From: Macrostomum hystrix
Taxonomy: Eukaryota; Platyhelminthes; Macrostomidae
Reading direction: 5' to 3'
Length of the DNA: 64,000 bases
NCBI GenBank assembly: GCA_950097015.1
Contig: CATNEN010000038.1
Span: 29,666,501 to 29,730,500, forward strand
Shown: piece after piece, positions 46,165 through 57,979 of the stretch
How positions within the stretch are numbered: the first letter of the stretch is position 1
Layout of the letters: each line of letters opens with the position of its first letter
Program-made: the position numbers and the translations under genes
Notes under the pieces: model-generated
Told to the model about the DNA's origin: nothing
Database searches by the model: none
Seen by the model: the letters and a program-made list of their open reading frames with translations, nothing else

Positions 46165-48645
46165 TCAGTGCGCCGAGTCCAACGTCGGCCGCACCATTGT
46201 CCGCCGCTGGTGCACTGGGGACGCTGACAAGGTATCGGAGTGCCATCGCGAGCCGTCGTCGAGCAGCCAGGACTCGGGGCCCAGCCGCCGAATGATTTGC
46301 CGAACGTCGCCCAGCCGTGTCGCCAGCTTGTGAGCATTCTGTGGCCGGCGAACGCGCACGGTGTCGCCAGCCTGCAGTCGTGAAGGTCGGGCGCCTCGAC
46401 GACGATCGGTGGCTAGCCTGGCCTTCTCCTTGTTGGCTTGGACTCGCCGCTCTGTGGCCTCCGCTGATGTAGCTTTCGATGTCGGCTGGCGGATGCCTTG
46501 GCTCCACTGGTTGAGTGGCCCTCGGAGCGGCCGGTTGATCATCAGCTCGGCAGGCGTCAGGCCCGTGGTCGCATTCGCCGTCCAGCGGAAAACGGAGTCT
46601 TTCTCGAGCAGCTCTCGCAGCGGCCTCGCAGTCTTTTCGAAGTCGGGGATGAACTTAGCGAAGTAGTTGACGGTTGCCAGGAACGAAGAAACGGCTCGTG
46701 CTGTTTTCGGTGCCGGGATGCTGAGCACGTCCTCAACATTGGATTTGGACGGTCGAACTCCGTCGGCAGAGATCCTGCAGCCCAGGAAGATGATCTCCGG
46801 GACGCCGATCTGACACTTCTCCCTGTTCAGCGTCAACCCGTTGTCGCTCAGTCGTTGGAGTACCGCTAGGAGTCGCTCGTTGTGCTCATCGGAGTTGACG
46901 CCGTGAATGACGATGTCGTCCACCGAGTGTCGGACACCCTTGATGTCGGCCAGGATCGTTGACAGGATTTTCTGGAAGCAGGCGCCGGAACTGGACATGC
47001 CGAATGGGACTCTCGTGAACTGGTAGAGACCACAGTGAGTGATGAACGCAGTCAGCTGCCTGCTGCCTGGGTGCAGCGGGATTTGAAGGTAGCTCTGCTT
47101 CAGGTCCAGCTTGGTGAACACCTGGGCGCCCGCGAACTCGGCGGCCAGCTCCTCCTGCGTTGGCACGGGGAACTTGTCTGGGTTGATGGCCTGGTTGCAG
47201 TTTCGCAGGTCGACGCAGAGTCGCAGGTCGCCGTTCTTCTTCTTGGAGACGACCAAGTTCGACACTCAAGGAGACGCGTCGATCTTCTTTATGATACCTG
47301 CGGCCTCCATCTTATTCAGTTCGTCCTTCACGCGGTCCTGCAGCGCAAGTGGCACCCGGCGCAGCGGCTCGACCGTTGGCGTCGCATCCTGGCGCAGCAG
47401 CGGCCTGTGGCAGAACTTCTTGGCCATGCCGATGCCGTTGAAGATGCGTGGGAACTCCTCTGCGATGTCTTCGACGCTGCTGATCGTGTTGACTCGGATC
47501 GAGAAACCCAGCTTTTCCATGCCGTCGATACCAAGGATGTTGGCACCTCGTCGAGTGATGAAGAATCGGCAGACCGCAGACTTGCCATGGTGCGCGACGC
47601 GCAGCTCGGCCGTCCCCAGAACCTCGATTGCTGATCCGGTGTAAGAGAACAGCTGCTTGTGGGTCGGCGTGATGACAAGTTGCTTCGGAAGTCGCTTTAC
47701 GGTCTTCTCGTTGATGATGTTGACCCTTGAGCCAGTGTCCAACAAGAGTTTGACGTCGATTTCGGCGATGCTGCAGTTTACAAAGCTTAAAAGAGATGCG
47801 TCACCCTGAACTGCAGACACCTCGAATGGCTCATTGTCATCGTCGTCATCCTTGACGGTGCGGACCTTACGTCGCTGTCGGCAACATGACTTAAAATGAC
47901 CGACCCGGTGGCAGTGCAGGCAGGATTTGTCCTTCGCTGGACACTCAAGGGCGCGGGCGGCGTGCCCAGCCATTCCGCAGTTGCCGCATCGCGCGTCCGA
48001 GCTAGATTTCTGCGGCATCGCATGCTTGGGTCCCTTGCGTGGCGGACGCTGGCTGATCTTCTGGATGCGGGACTCCAACTCCTTGTCGTTCTTGCCGTCG
48101 CGCAGGTTCTTGGCGTCGTTGATGGCGGATTCAACTTGAATCGCTAGGGCTGTGGCTGTCTCCAGCTCGAGCACCTTATCCATGAGCAGTCGCTCTCTGA
48201 TGCGCGGCGAATGGGTCTTCTCGATGATCTGGTCCCTGATCATCTGGTCTTGAAGAGCGCCGTATTCGCAGTCTGCTGCGAGTTCGCGAAGGGCGTCAAC
48301 GAACCGGCTGATCGGCTCGCCAGGCATCTGGGCGCGTGACTTGAATCTGTAGCGGTTGCTGATGGTGCTATGCGACTGGCCGAAGATCGTCTTCAGCTCT
48401 TTCACCAGCTTGTCGAAGGTGTCGACGTTAGCCGTTGGCAGATTCCTCAGCGTGTAGATTCGCTGGCCCTCCTCGCCAAGCAGATGGATGAGAATCGCCT
48501 TCTTGCGTGCGTCCGATGCTTCGTTAAGGTCCAAGGCCTCCAGGTAGATCTTGAATCCTTCGATCCAACGATTCCAAGGCGTGTGTGGCTGTCCTGGGTG
48601 GGCGAGAAACACGCGTGGCTCGGAAATGCTCAGGCTCGTCGCCAT
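46165..48645 (-). pseudogene. gypsy gag-pol, nonsense-mutated and deleted
   Basis: Retroelement polyprotein. Gag (from 48645) is followed by two zinc knuckles (CGNCGMAGH, CLHCHRVGH), protease (LLLDTGS) and reverse transcriptase. A TGA at 47266-47268 interrupts the start of RT between DASP and SNLVVSKK. RT continues through FTKLDLKQSY and SVDDIVIHG to FRWTA, then joins directly to ATTGLTPAELMINRPLRG, normally near the end of integrase: an in-frame loss of RNase H and the integrase core. The last frame ends at 46165, while a RRGSRIRRPPNRF tail lies in another frame, a further shift near 46200. It is non-autonomous. Confidence 0.93.
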
Positions 48646-48872
48646 GTTGTATGTGAGGCAGCGTGGCCAAATGAAGAACGGAGCACTGGGTTAGAAGGTT
48701 GGAAAAAACGCGAGCCTTCCAAAGGCCTGTGCGCACTAATATATATTTTAGCCAGTCAGAGTAAACAACAACCACCGTCCCGGCCTAGACCGGTTCGGAT
48801 GGACCGACCCCCCCAGCCAATCAAAATGCGCCACGCGCACTCTAAGGCGGCATGCAAGCCGCATACACAACA
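48645..48872 (-). repeat. LTR, 5' LTR of the gypsy element
   Basis: 228 bp, nearly identical to 45719-45946. On the minus strand it ends ...caaca and its last A is the first base of the gag ATG, so gag begins across the LTR/primer-site junction. Confidence 0.95.
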
Positions 48873-49480
48873 ATAGGATCATTGCTACCACTGCCTGGAG
48901 AGGAGCCAAAGTTCCTGCAGATCTACTTCATGGGAGATCATCAAGAGCAGGTTGAGCGCCGATGTAGAATCGCTCCAGGAGTGCGTGCCAACATTGTATT
49001 TGAGTTACAGGAAGTCCTGCACGAGAAAAATAATTATGTTCGTCAATTTAAAACTGCCATGGAGAGGTTGCCACGGGACACAGAGGAGCACAGAGTAGTC
49101 ATTCGTGCTGATAAACGGCCTGCAGGCCAGCATGAGAGGAGATATAACGCACCAGTTGTTAACGATGTCGCAATTCAAATTGTTGGGCAGGAATATGAGA
49201 AGCAAGACATTGTTCTGCAGCTGCGAAGCAATCAGTTGCAAAGGATTTCTGAGCTGCACAAAGCCTATGATACATTGCAGTATCCGCTTATTTTCTGGGA
49301 CGGAGAGGATGGGTACCACATCAACATCAGGCAAATTGACATTCGCACTGGAAACCCATCGGCGACAAAGAATGACAAACGACAAACAAACCCCTGACAG
49401 ACCGCCCCAAAACAAAATTCCTGGATCTGCCACTGACTGTATAGAGGAGTGGCTAAGAGACATGTTTCTAAAGAAGTAAT

Positions 49481-52415
49481 CGGGGCTTTTTGGACAAACT
49501 TTTCACTTATTTTTTACTTAAAACGCCCTTAAACAAACTCTTCACTTTTCATTAATGCAGTAAATAAATAAATGGTGACCTGCACTATAAAGTTAATACA
49601 GAGACGTGAATTGCTTACTGCTTTGCTTTAAATTTCTGCCCCAAAAACAACAGGCAAAAAAGCTAGTTGACATTGATTCTAATGATTTAACTTACAAAGT
49701 GCTACTATAGCAACATACCCAAAGCAGTAAAGTTGTCAATTTTTAGTTGAAGAATTAGCTTTGACTCCAAGAAAAATACACTAAAGAGATAGGGCAAAGA
49801 AGGTTTCTTTAGTCCAATTTATAAGGCTCCATTTTTGAAAATTACAATGAGAATTGTCAAATCAAGCCACATGGTCCCAGTCTGTTTCACATCAAATCGT
49901 CAAAATTTGAAAAAAATGGTCAAATAGCCTTGGAGGAGATACAAATTATACATACATACATAGAAAAAGACAGGTTTTTTCCTATTTATAAGAACATGAA
50001 ACTGAAATTGATAATTTTAAGCTTGCTATGACCATTGTTGGAAAAATTGGCATCTTTTGGTGTTGGTCTTTCATCCTAGTTGGCAACTATCTAGGAGGAG
50101 GTTCGTTACAACCATAGTCAGGAAGGTGGCACAGCATGCTCTGGAATAAATTTTGGAGGGGCAATCTTTATGCCGTCTGTACACCATCTATGTGCCATCT
50201 GTGAGCTGTTTCTCTATGTTAAAGGACCCATGTTAACCCTATGGGTATATGATATATTAATGTTACAAAATATGTGCTGTGCTTGTCCACCAATGTGTGC
50301 CAAGACACTTTATGTGCACTGTGCTTGTGCGCCAATGTGCACAGAGACCATTTGTGTGTGAGGTAATTCCCCCCTCAGAGGCCACTTTCCTGACTTTGGC
50401 ATTACAAACCTGTCTTGCCAGCCCATCAATGATGTCAGCTTTAGTATTATTAGGATTTAGGTGTGGTTTTGCTGTCCCACATTATAACAAGGAAACCTTG
50501 ATATGACTTAGTGTGTGTATACATAGAACATGTATACTGGCATGTTCTATGCAAAATACTGTGTCTTGGCCTATGGTCTTCAATGAGGTTTTTTAAAGTT
50601 AAAACAAATGTACATTTTTATCTTAATAGAAAAGATGATATTTGTAAATAGTAAAAAGATACCTTACTCTAGAAGTTTAAATAAGTATTAGCATTTTTGT
50701 TTAAAAAATGCATTTTCTTATAAGATACTATGTTTTTGCTTATCTTTTTACCCAATTAGAAAGCATTGATTACAATATTAAAGATGTAACCAATATAAAT
50801 ACTTGTACTTTGCCTCTAAACTTATCAAGTAGCACAATATTTAGTTCTTTGATTTTCTGTTTTCCTGATTCTCTTCCAAACTTGGCTTGCTAAACTTGCT
50901 ACTAAGTAAAAAATCTTCAAGCCTCAAAATTTGCCACTATGCATATGCTATAAAATAGTTCTTATTGTTGCCCAAATCTTGCCCTAGTCCATATTATGGA
51001 TCATATGCAGAAAATTAGAGTGTGAATTTGTGTTGCCTGCCCAATTTGGTATATATGGTTGGTATGCACTTGCCTTACAATTATTTCTTAGCATGTGAGG
51101 CAAACTTTTAATCATGCACTTAATTTAAGACATTTTAGTGTGCCTTCCAATTTTTTCTGCCATGCATGATCTATACTTTAGGGCCTAGTAGCCAGCAAGG
51201 CAAGTCAGTGACCAATAACCACTCTAAAGCTACTTAAGGATCCTTAAAAAATAGCTATTGGAATTAGAAACTGATAGACTACAATCTATCATCAGGAACA
51301 TCCTAAGTGTATGTGTAAATTCGTATTTATATGATCCTGTAGCTCTACTCTAGTAACATATTTTTTATCAGGTTTCTTGGCATGTACCCAATTCTGGATG
51401 TTAGCTGCAAAAAACTATATATATTGAACTTCGACCCTTTGGTGATTTGGAGTCTGTAAATGGCAATTCTCAATATTGTCAAGGGCAATAGTAAGGCCTA
51501 GTAAAGGAGTTGAACATTTACTTGGTAAGCTAGCTAATGTTTTAGCATGAAAAAATCAACACTTTTAGTCTTTGTCTATCTTTTAATCTTGCATATATTG
51601 TAAGATTCTTACTAGGATTAGAAAATAGCCTATATAGCAACTATTTTTATAGGTTCAAATTTTCTACAAAATTATTCCTATAATTGTACATACCTCTTAT
51701 AAACTATTGCCAAAAAGGCAGTGCTGCTTGGCCTCATGCTTTAAATAGCATGTTTGTGAATTTCTCAAGATATTTTTGATGGGGATTATAAATAGAAAAG
51801 GAATGGATCTTGGTTATCTCAGTAACTTGCAACTATCTCCTTGGACAATACAAAAGCAAATGCCTACAAAAATCTAGTCAAATTAAAACATTTATTGGTA
51901 TTTTACCATTTTTTCTCTAACACAATTAATGTTCACTTCAACTTTGTTTAATTTTTTTTCAGTTGCATTTTGCTTCTGGTATAGCAAACTCTGTAGCAAA
52001 AGATTCTAAACCATTTCTCTAAACCAATTATAAAAGGCCTGTTTAAAGGAGTCATTGCTTTAAGAAATGTAGCTTTTAGCTAACAATAACAGTTTTATTC
52101 TCTATTCTAAATTTTTAGGTTTTATATTTGCATTAGCTTCTGCCTTCTGCCTAATCTAATTCTAGATCCAATCACAAAGATAAACTTGATTCTTATACAG
52201 TCAAATGATTGATTTTTTGACATATTAGGTTACCTGTCCTCTTATTTAATGTCATTGAGCATGCTAGTGTGTCCTAGTGTGTCATTGAACTTGTGCTGAA
52301 ATTTTTTATCTAAGTCTGATATAAAATTGATTTACACTTTTCAGCTTAAGATTGCAACTTTTATTTATAACTGAGAAACACTATCTAAGCCAGTCATAAC
52401 CAGCCCAATTGAATT
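49481..52415. other. Long intergenic stretch, nothing recognised
   Basis: 2.9 kb of AT-rich unique sequence, unusually free of minisatellites for this window. The only structure noticed is an 11-bp inverted pair, catagaacatg / catgttctatg, at about 50521-50550. It may hold the promoter of the downstream gene. Confidence 0.5.
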
Positions 52416-55400
52416 ATGGCCACGCCGCCCTATCCAATCTATGGCAAAGCTGGTGAGCCAAGTGCTCCACCGCCAGCACAATATGGTCCTCCACCACCAG
52501 CTTATCCTGGTAGCCAGCAGTCACACTCTGGCTATGTGCCTCCGCCACAGCAGCAGCAACTAAATTATCATCAGAAGCCGCAGCCAAAGGTGCAGACTAG
52601 TCACGGCATTCTGGGCTCATTGGGTAGCATCGGGCGCGACGTAGCTAAAGGCTTGAATTCGTTTGCCACCGAGGCTAGCAGTGTCTATAGTCGCAGTGTT
52701 CACGGCGACATTGTTTCTCAGCTAGTTAATGGTGAGGCTTTCATTCCACTAACTTCATTCCATAAAAATATCAAATCCTATGACTGTGTACAATGCCTGA
52801 CGATGAGAAAGTCCGGGCAGAAGTACGCAACTGTGTGAGTGTGTGCTCAGGAGACAGCAAAATGTGCAGAATTGCCTCCTCGCCGGCTGCGGATCTAGCG
52901 TCACCAAGTGATGCGCCATTGTCCACCACCCTCTTGCAATTATTCTAATAATTTTTATTGTTTTTCAGCGTTAGTAGTAGTAGGTAGACCATTTTTTGTG
53001 ACTGTTATGGTCACATGTTGCCGTTGGTGACCATTTTTCGTGACTGTTATGGTCACATGTTGCCGTTGGTGACCATTTTTCGTGACTGTAATGGTCACAT
53101 GTTGCCGTTGGTGACCATTTTTCGTGACTGTTATGGTCACATGTTGCCGTTGGTGACCATTTTTTGTGACTGTTATGGTCACATGTTGCCGTTGGTGACC
53201 ATTTTTCGTGACTGTTATGGTCACATGTTGCCGTTGGTGACCATTTTTCGTGACTGTTATGGTCACATGTTGCCGTTGGTGGCCATTTTTTGTGACTGTT
53301 ATGGTCACATGTTGCCGTTGGTGACCATTTTTTGTGACTGTTATGGTCACATGTTGCCGTTGGTGACCATTTTTTGTGACTGTTATGGTCACATGTTGCC
53401 GTTGGTGGCCATTTTTTGTGACTGTTATGGTCACATGTTGCCGTTGGTGACCATTTTTTGTGACTGTTATGGTCACATGTTGCCGTTGGTGGCCATTTTT
53501 TGTGACTGTTGTGGTCACATGTTACCGTTGGTGGCCATTTTTTGTGATCGTTCATCAAGGTCACTATGTGACTGATCAGTGTGACCATTTTTGTGACCGT
53601 TTTTTCAGAGTTATATGTTTCTTTATTTCTCTCTTGTGGATAAAATAGGATTTCAGTATATAGAGCACACCAAGTTGAAATAAAAATGCATATAACACAT
53701 TCCCACACATGCACAGACGTTTACACGGTGGATAGATCGATATATTAATATAGATAGATAGATAGGGTATTTTTTAAAAACTATGTGCTAAATAATGTTA
53801 GGGGCAAAATTTATTCACTGTGTTCCTGTTTCCGATTCTTCTGCTTGACCTTACTCTCGATTTTTCGGTCATATGGCCATGTCTGCAGATATGTCTCAGG
53901 ACGGTCACACAGACGGTCACATTACGGTCACATAACGGTCACTGAAATGTCACAGAACGGTCACAGTAATCAGTCACAGAATGGTCACACAGAACGGTCA
54001 CAGTAAACAGTCACAGAATGGTCACACAGAACGGTCACAGTAAACAGTCACAGAATGGTCACACAGAACGGTCACAGTAAACAGTCACAGAATGGTCACA
54101 CAGAACGGTCACAGTAAACAGGCACAGTGAACGGTCACAGTAAACAGTCACAGAATGGTCACAGTAAACAGTCACAGAACAGTCACAGTAAACAGTCACA
54201 GAATGGTCACAGTAAAACCTTCACGGAATGGTCACAGTAAACAGTCACAGAATGGTCACACAGAACGGTCACAGTAAACAGTCACAGAATGGTCACACAG
54301 AACGGTCACAGTAAACAGTCACAGAATGGTCACACAGAACGGTCACAGTAAACAGTCACAGAATGGTCACACAGAACGGTCACAGTAAACAGTCACAGAA
54401 TGGTCACACAGAACGGTCACAGTAAACAGTCACAGAATGGTCACACAGAACGGTCACAGTAAACAGGCACAGTGAACGGTCACAGTAAACAGTCACAGAA
54501 TGGTCACACAGAACGGTCACAGTAAACAGTCACAGAATGGTCACATATAACGGTCACAGTAAACAGTCACAGAATGGTCACACAGAACGGTCCCAGTAAA
54601 CAGGCACAGTGAACGGTTACGTTTCACGGTCACAGACTAAACGGTCACAGCCCCCTTTTGTGACCGTTCTTTTTTATACGGGATTAAGCGTCGGACTCAC
54701 AACTTTAAAGTCGCGGGTTCGATTCTTGGCTTAGTCGAAGTAAACTCTGCATTGCTTTAGTTTAGGCAACTGGTAAATGGGTACCAGCATTAGAGCTAGG
54801 GTGTGGCGTCCTCCTAGTCCATCGAATGAAAAGCTGTACGCAGCATTCAGATGCTTTAGGCCTAATCTACTCTACTACTAACTAAACTGCCTTTCAACTC
54901 ACTACAGGCACCACCGTCATCCTGATTTCTCGAGTCAGCGGGCGCAGCCTGCAAATTGTTCAGTCCTACGATGGCCGACTAATTGTAGACGCCGCTTGTA
55001 CCGATTCGCCGCAAATCTTCAATAACAAATGGCTGGTGACACGATTCCCTAATTGGTTCCTATTTTCTAACTATAACAATTATCTGGCCATTGAGGGCGG
55101 AAATCTTGTACTAGCTACTGGGATTGTAAGTTTTCTGCCTGATTTATTTATCTATCGATTCTTTATTATAGATTTATCTATTTTTATTTTGATTCTAGAT
55201 TGTATATTATTATCCTCACATTATTGATTCCTTATTCTAAAAGAAGCCATTTTTAATCAAATTCCCTGCTTCTTATCATACAGTAACCTTCATTATCACT
55301 CTTATTCTACAATTATCGATTTCTTATTCTACAATTATCGATTTCTTATTCTACAATTATCGATTTCTTATTCTACAATTATCGATTTCTTATTCTACAA

Positions 55401-57244
55401 TTATCGATTTCTTATTCTACAATTATCGATTTCTTATTCTACAATTATCGATTTCTTATTCTACAATTATCGATTTCTTATTCTACAATTATCGATTTCT
55501 TATTCTACAATTATCGATTTCTTATTCTACAATTATCGATTTCTTATTCTACAATTATCGATTTCTTATTCTACAATTATCGATTTCTTATTCTACAATT
55601 ATCGATTTCTTATTCTACAATTTTCGATTTCTTATTCTACAATTGTCCATTTCTTATTCTACAATTATCGATTTCTTATTCTACAATTATCGATATCTTA
55701 TTCTACAATTATCGATTTCTTATTCTACAATTATCGATTTCTTATTCTACAATTATCGATTTCTTATTCTACAATTGTCCATTTCTTATTCTACAATTAT
55801 CGATTTCTTATTCTACAATTATCGATTTCTTATTCTACAATTATCGATTTCTTATTCTACAATTATCGATTTCTTATTCTACAATTATCGATTTCTTATT
55901 CTACAATTATCGATTTCTTATTCTACAATTATCGATTTCTTATTCTACAATTATCGATTTCTTATTCTACAATTATCGATTTCTTATTCTACAATTATCG
56001 ATTTCTTATTCTACAATTTTCGATTTCTTATTCTACAATTGTCCATTTCTCTTTCTACAATTATCGATTTCTTATTCTACAATTATCGATATCTTATTCT
56101 ACAATTATCGATTTCTTATTCTACAATTATCGATTTCTTATTCTACAATTATCGATTTCTTATTCTACAATTATCGATTTCTTATTCTACAATTATTGAT
56201 TTCTTATTCTACAATTGTCGATTTCTTATTCTACAATTGTCTATTTCTTATTCTACAATTATCGATTTCTTATTCTACAATTATCGATTTCTTATTCTAC
56301 AATTATCGATTTCTTATTCTACAATTGTCGATTTCTTATTCTACAATTGTCCATTTCTTATTCTACAATTATCGATTTCTTATTCTACAATTATCGATTT
56401 CTTATTCTACAATTATCGATTTCTTATTCTACAATTGTCCATTTCTTATTCTACAATTATCGATTTCTTATTCTACAATTATCGATTTCTTATTCTACAA
56501 TTATCGATTTCTTATTCTACAATTATCGATTTCTTATTCTACAATTATTGATTTCTTATTCTACAATTATTGATTTCTTATTCTACAATTATTGATTTCT
56601 TATTCTACAATTATCGATTTCTTATTCTACAATTGTCCATTTCTTATTCTACAATTATCGATTTCTTATTCTACAATTATCGATTTCTTATTCTACAATT
56701 ATCGATTTCTTATTCTACAATTATCGATTTCTTATTCTACAATTATCGATTTCTTATTCTACAATTATTGATTTCTTATTCTACAATTATTGATTTCTTA
56801 TTCTACAATTGTCCATTTCTTATTCTACAATTATCGATTTCTTATTCTACAATTATCGATATCTTATTCTACAATTATCGATTTCTTATTCTACAGTTAT
56901 CGATTTCTTATTCTACAATTATCTATTTCTTATTCTACAATTATCTATTTCTTATTCTACAATTATCGATTTCTTATTCTACAATTATTGATTTCCTCTG
57001 TTCATACTGCTCAAATACCGTCCTCACTATTTCCCAATGCCAATGCGCGCAGCCGGAGCCAGGCAAAGCTCCACCCTCCGCTCGCTTCAAGCTGCACCAA
57101 TCGGAGCACTTCCTACTGTTGGAGAGTGCCATCGCTCCACATCAATACGTTGCGGCTCTAGAGAGTGGCCAGATTAAACCGCCCGCCGCTTCTACAAGCG
57201 ACAAATATTCGCAATTTGGCGTACAGTTCTGCACTTTTCGCTAG
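52416..57244 (+). CDS. Pro-rich N-terminus + probable beta-trefoil protein
   Basis: Three exons, 52416-52731, 54908-55125 and 57053-57244, join in phases 1 and 0 to make 241 residues. An in-frame TGA six bases before the ATG fixes the start. Residues 1-60 are rich in Pro, Gln, Gly and Tyr, with a PPAY (27-30) WW-ligand form; 62-100 is a helical linker (GILGSLGSIGRDVAKGL). From ~105 there are three comparable strand-rich segments (SGRSLQIVQSYDGRLIVD, NYLAIEGGNLVLATG, FLLLESAIAPHQYVAALESG), which suggests a beta-trefoil like those of fascin, FGF or IL-1. I do not recognise the protein and assign no function. There is no signal peptide, so it is probably cytosolic. Introns contain a SINE-1, a SINE-2 and three large arrays. 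Confidence 0.85.
52785..52955 (+). repeat. SINE-1 partial copy
   Basis: Body and tail only: gtacaatgcctgacgatgag, gctcaggagacagcaaaatg, ggctgcggatctagcgtcac, then a short att tail. It lies in intron 1 of the beta-trefoil gene. Confidence 0.82.
52985..53560. repeat. 42-bp minisatellite with internal dyad
   Basis: About 13.5 copies of a 42-bp unit containing gtgactgttatggtcac (a 5-bp-arm dyad) plus ggtgacc. Both strands are fully open because 42 is a multiple of three; not coding. Confidence 0.96.
53890..54620. repeat. 37-bp GGTCACA-rich minisatellite
   Basis: Composite unit cagtcacagaatggtcacac + agaacggtcacagtaaa, with shortened copies. It shares the ggtcaca word with the 42-bp array 300 bp upstream in the same intron. 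Confidence 0.95.
54683..54875 (+). repeat. SINE-2 copy in beta-trefoil intron 1
   Basis: Head with a near-perfect B box (gggttcgattc), body aaatgggtaccagcattaga and the diverged core cctagtccatcgaatgaa. The first few bases of the tRNA-like head are missing next to the array. Confidence 0.82.
55305..56995. repeat. 21-bp minisatellite array
   Basis: About 80 copies of attatcgatttcttattctac with attgtcc, attattg and atatc variants, filling most of intron 2 of the beta-trefoil gene. Recurring variant strings again indicate block duplication. The 302-codon frame is an artefact. Confidence 0.97.
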
Positions 57245-57979
57245 GCTTACGATTGGAACTAAAACAATTTGAGTGAAGACTACTACTTAAAGTAGTTAAA
57301 AACACGAGCATATTTATCTTTTGTGATTTTTTTGGCAAATAGTTTTGATATTTATCCCTAATCAGTAATTAATTTTTTTCATACAATTCTGAATTGTTTA
57401 TTTAATAGTACTTTTTCGACCATTAGGATTTGTAAAAAACTTATTTCGATATGTAATCCTGTGCAATTAGAATGTGTCCACTATTTATCCAGTTTTAAAT
57501 AGATTACAATGGTTTTTCTTCCATAGTAATATGTCAAGTATATTTCTGTGAGCTTATTCAGGTTGTTTTCAGTTGTATTAAAATATATTTAAGAATGTTC
57601 TTTTAACAAAATTAAATCAGATTTGCATGATCCTTTTTCAAATTTCAAGAAAAAAACTTTCTGGTTGAAAATTAACACTTATGTTCTCTGCTTCTATAAC
57701 TCCTTCTATACTACTAAGTGTTTGTTTTTCAGAATTTTTTTTAATGGTCTCAATTTCGAACGTAAAAAGATTTTGTTTTTTAAAGCCATTTTAATAAATA
57801 GGACTGCTCCGAGTGATTTTTTCATATTTATTCTATCTAAAATGACAACTCATCATGTTTTTAACGTATGTTTTCGTTAGTCTAGATTAAAATTAAGGAC
57901 AAAGTGGCAACTTTTCTATAAAGTTTCCATGAAAAATTCTTACCTATAATTCGATAGAAATGGAACAAAATGGAAATCC
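57245..57979. other. 3' flank of beta-trefoil gene
   Basis: AT-rich; a possible polyadenylation hexamer aataaa occurs at about 57793, 550 bp past the stop codon. No other feature; the DGKE start exon was sought here and not found. Confidence 0.4.

Larger units (their letters stand above)
45719..48872 (-). mobile_element. Ty3/gypsy LTR retrotransposon, internally deleted
   Basis: 3154 bp on the minus strand with two 228-bp LTRs and the 5-bp duplication atagg (45714-45718, 48873-48877). A purine-rich tract gaagggggtga precedes the 3' LTR and a primer-site-like tggcgacgagcc follows the 5' LTR. It is inserted inside the Helitron coding block. RNase H and most of integrase are missing. Confidence 0.96.
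44549..49390 (+). pseudogene. Helitron replicase/helicase N-terminal remnant
   Basis: MPPKKSFLSC opens at 44549; the frame shifts between about 44600 and 44690; Arg/Gln/Glu-rich 23-residue repeats follow (44835-45215); then the zinc-finger-like CARCNALRW...CC and the Helitron_like_N block ending QGQVYHDIG at 45718. After the gypsy insertion it resumes as GSLLPLPGEEPKFLQIYF at 48878 and runs to YHINIRQIDIRTGNP near 49360. The two halves are colinear parts of one domain. The catalytic Rep and SF1 helicase parts are absent from the window. Confidence 0.85.
43879..49480 (+). mobile_element. Degenerate Helitron (interrupted)
   Basis: The 5' end is tctatatatataaaagtgaa, preceded by A, the classic Helitron 5' terminus. 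Protein remnants run from about 44549 to 49390 and are split by a gypsy element at 45719-48872. The 3' end is uncertain: coding similarity stops near 49365, and a ctag followed by T near 49670 is only a candidate terminus. HUH nuclease and helicase regions are not seen, so the copy is truncated or deleted. Confidence 0.85.

Noticed and set aside
49105-49479. 124-codon plus frame over the second Helitron half
   Set aside because: Out of frame with the recognisable Helitron block (PKFLQIYF...YHINIRQIDIR), which uses another frame.
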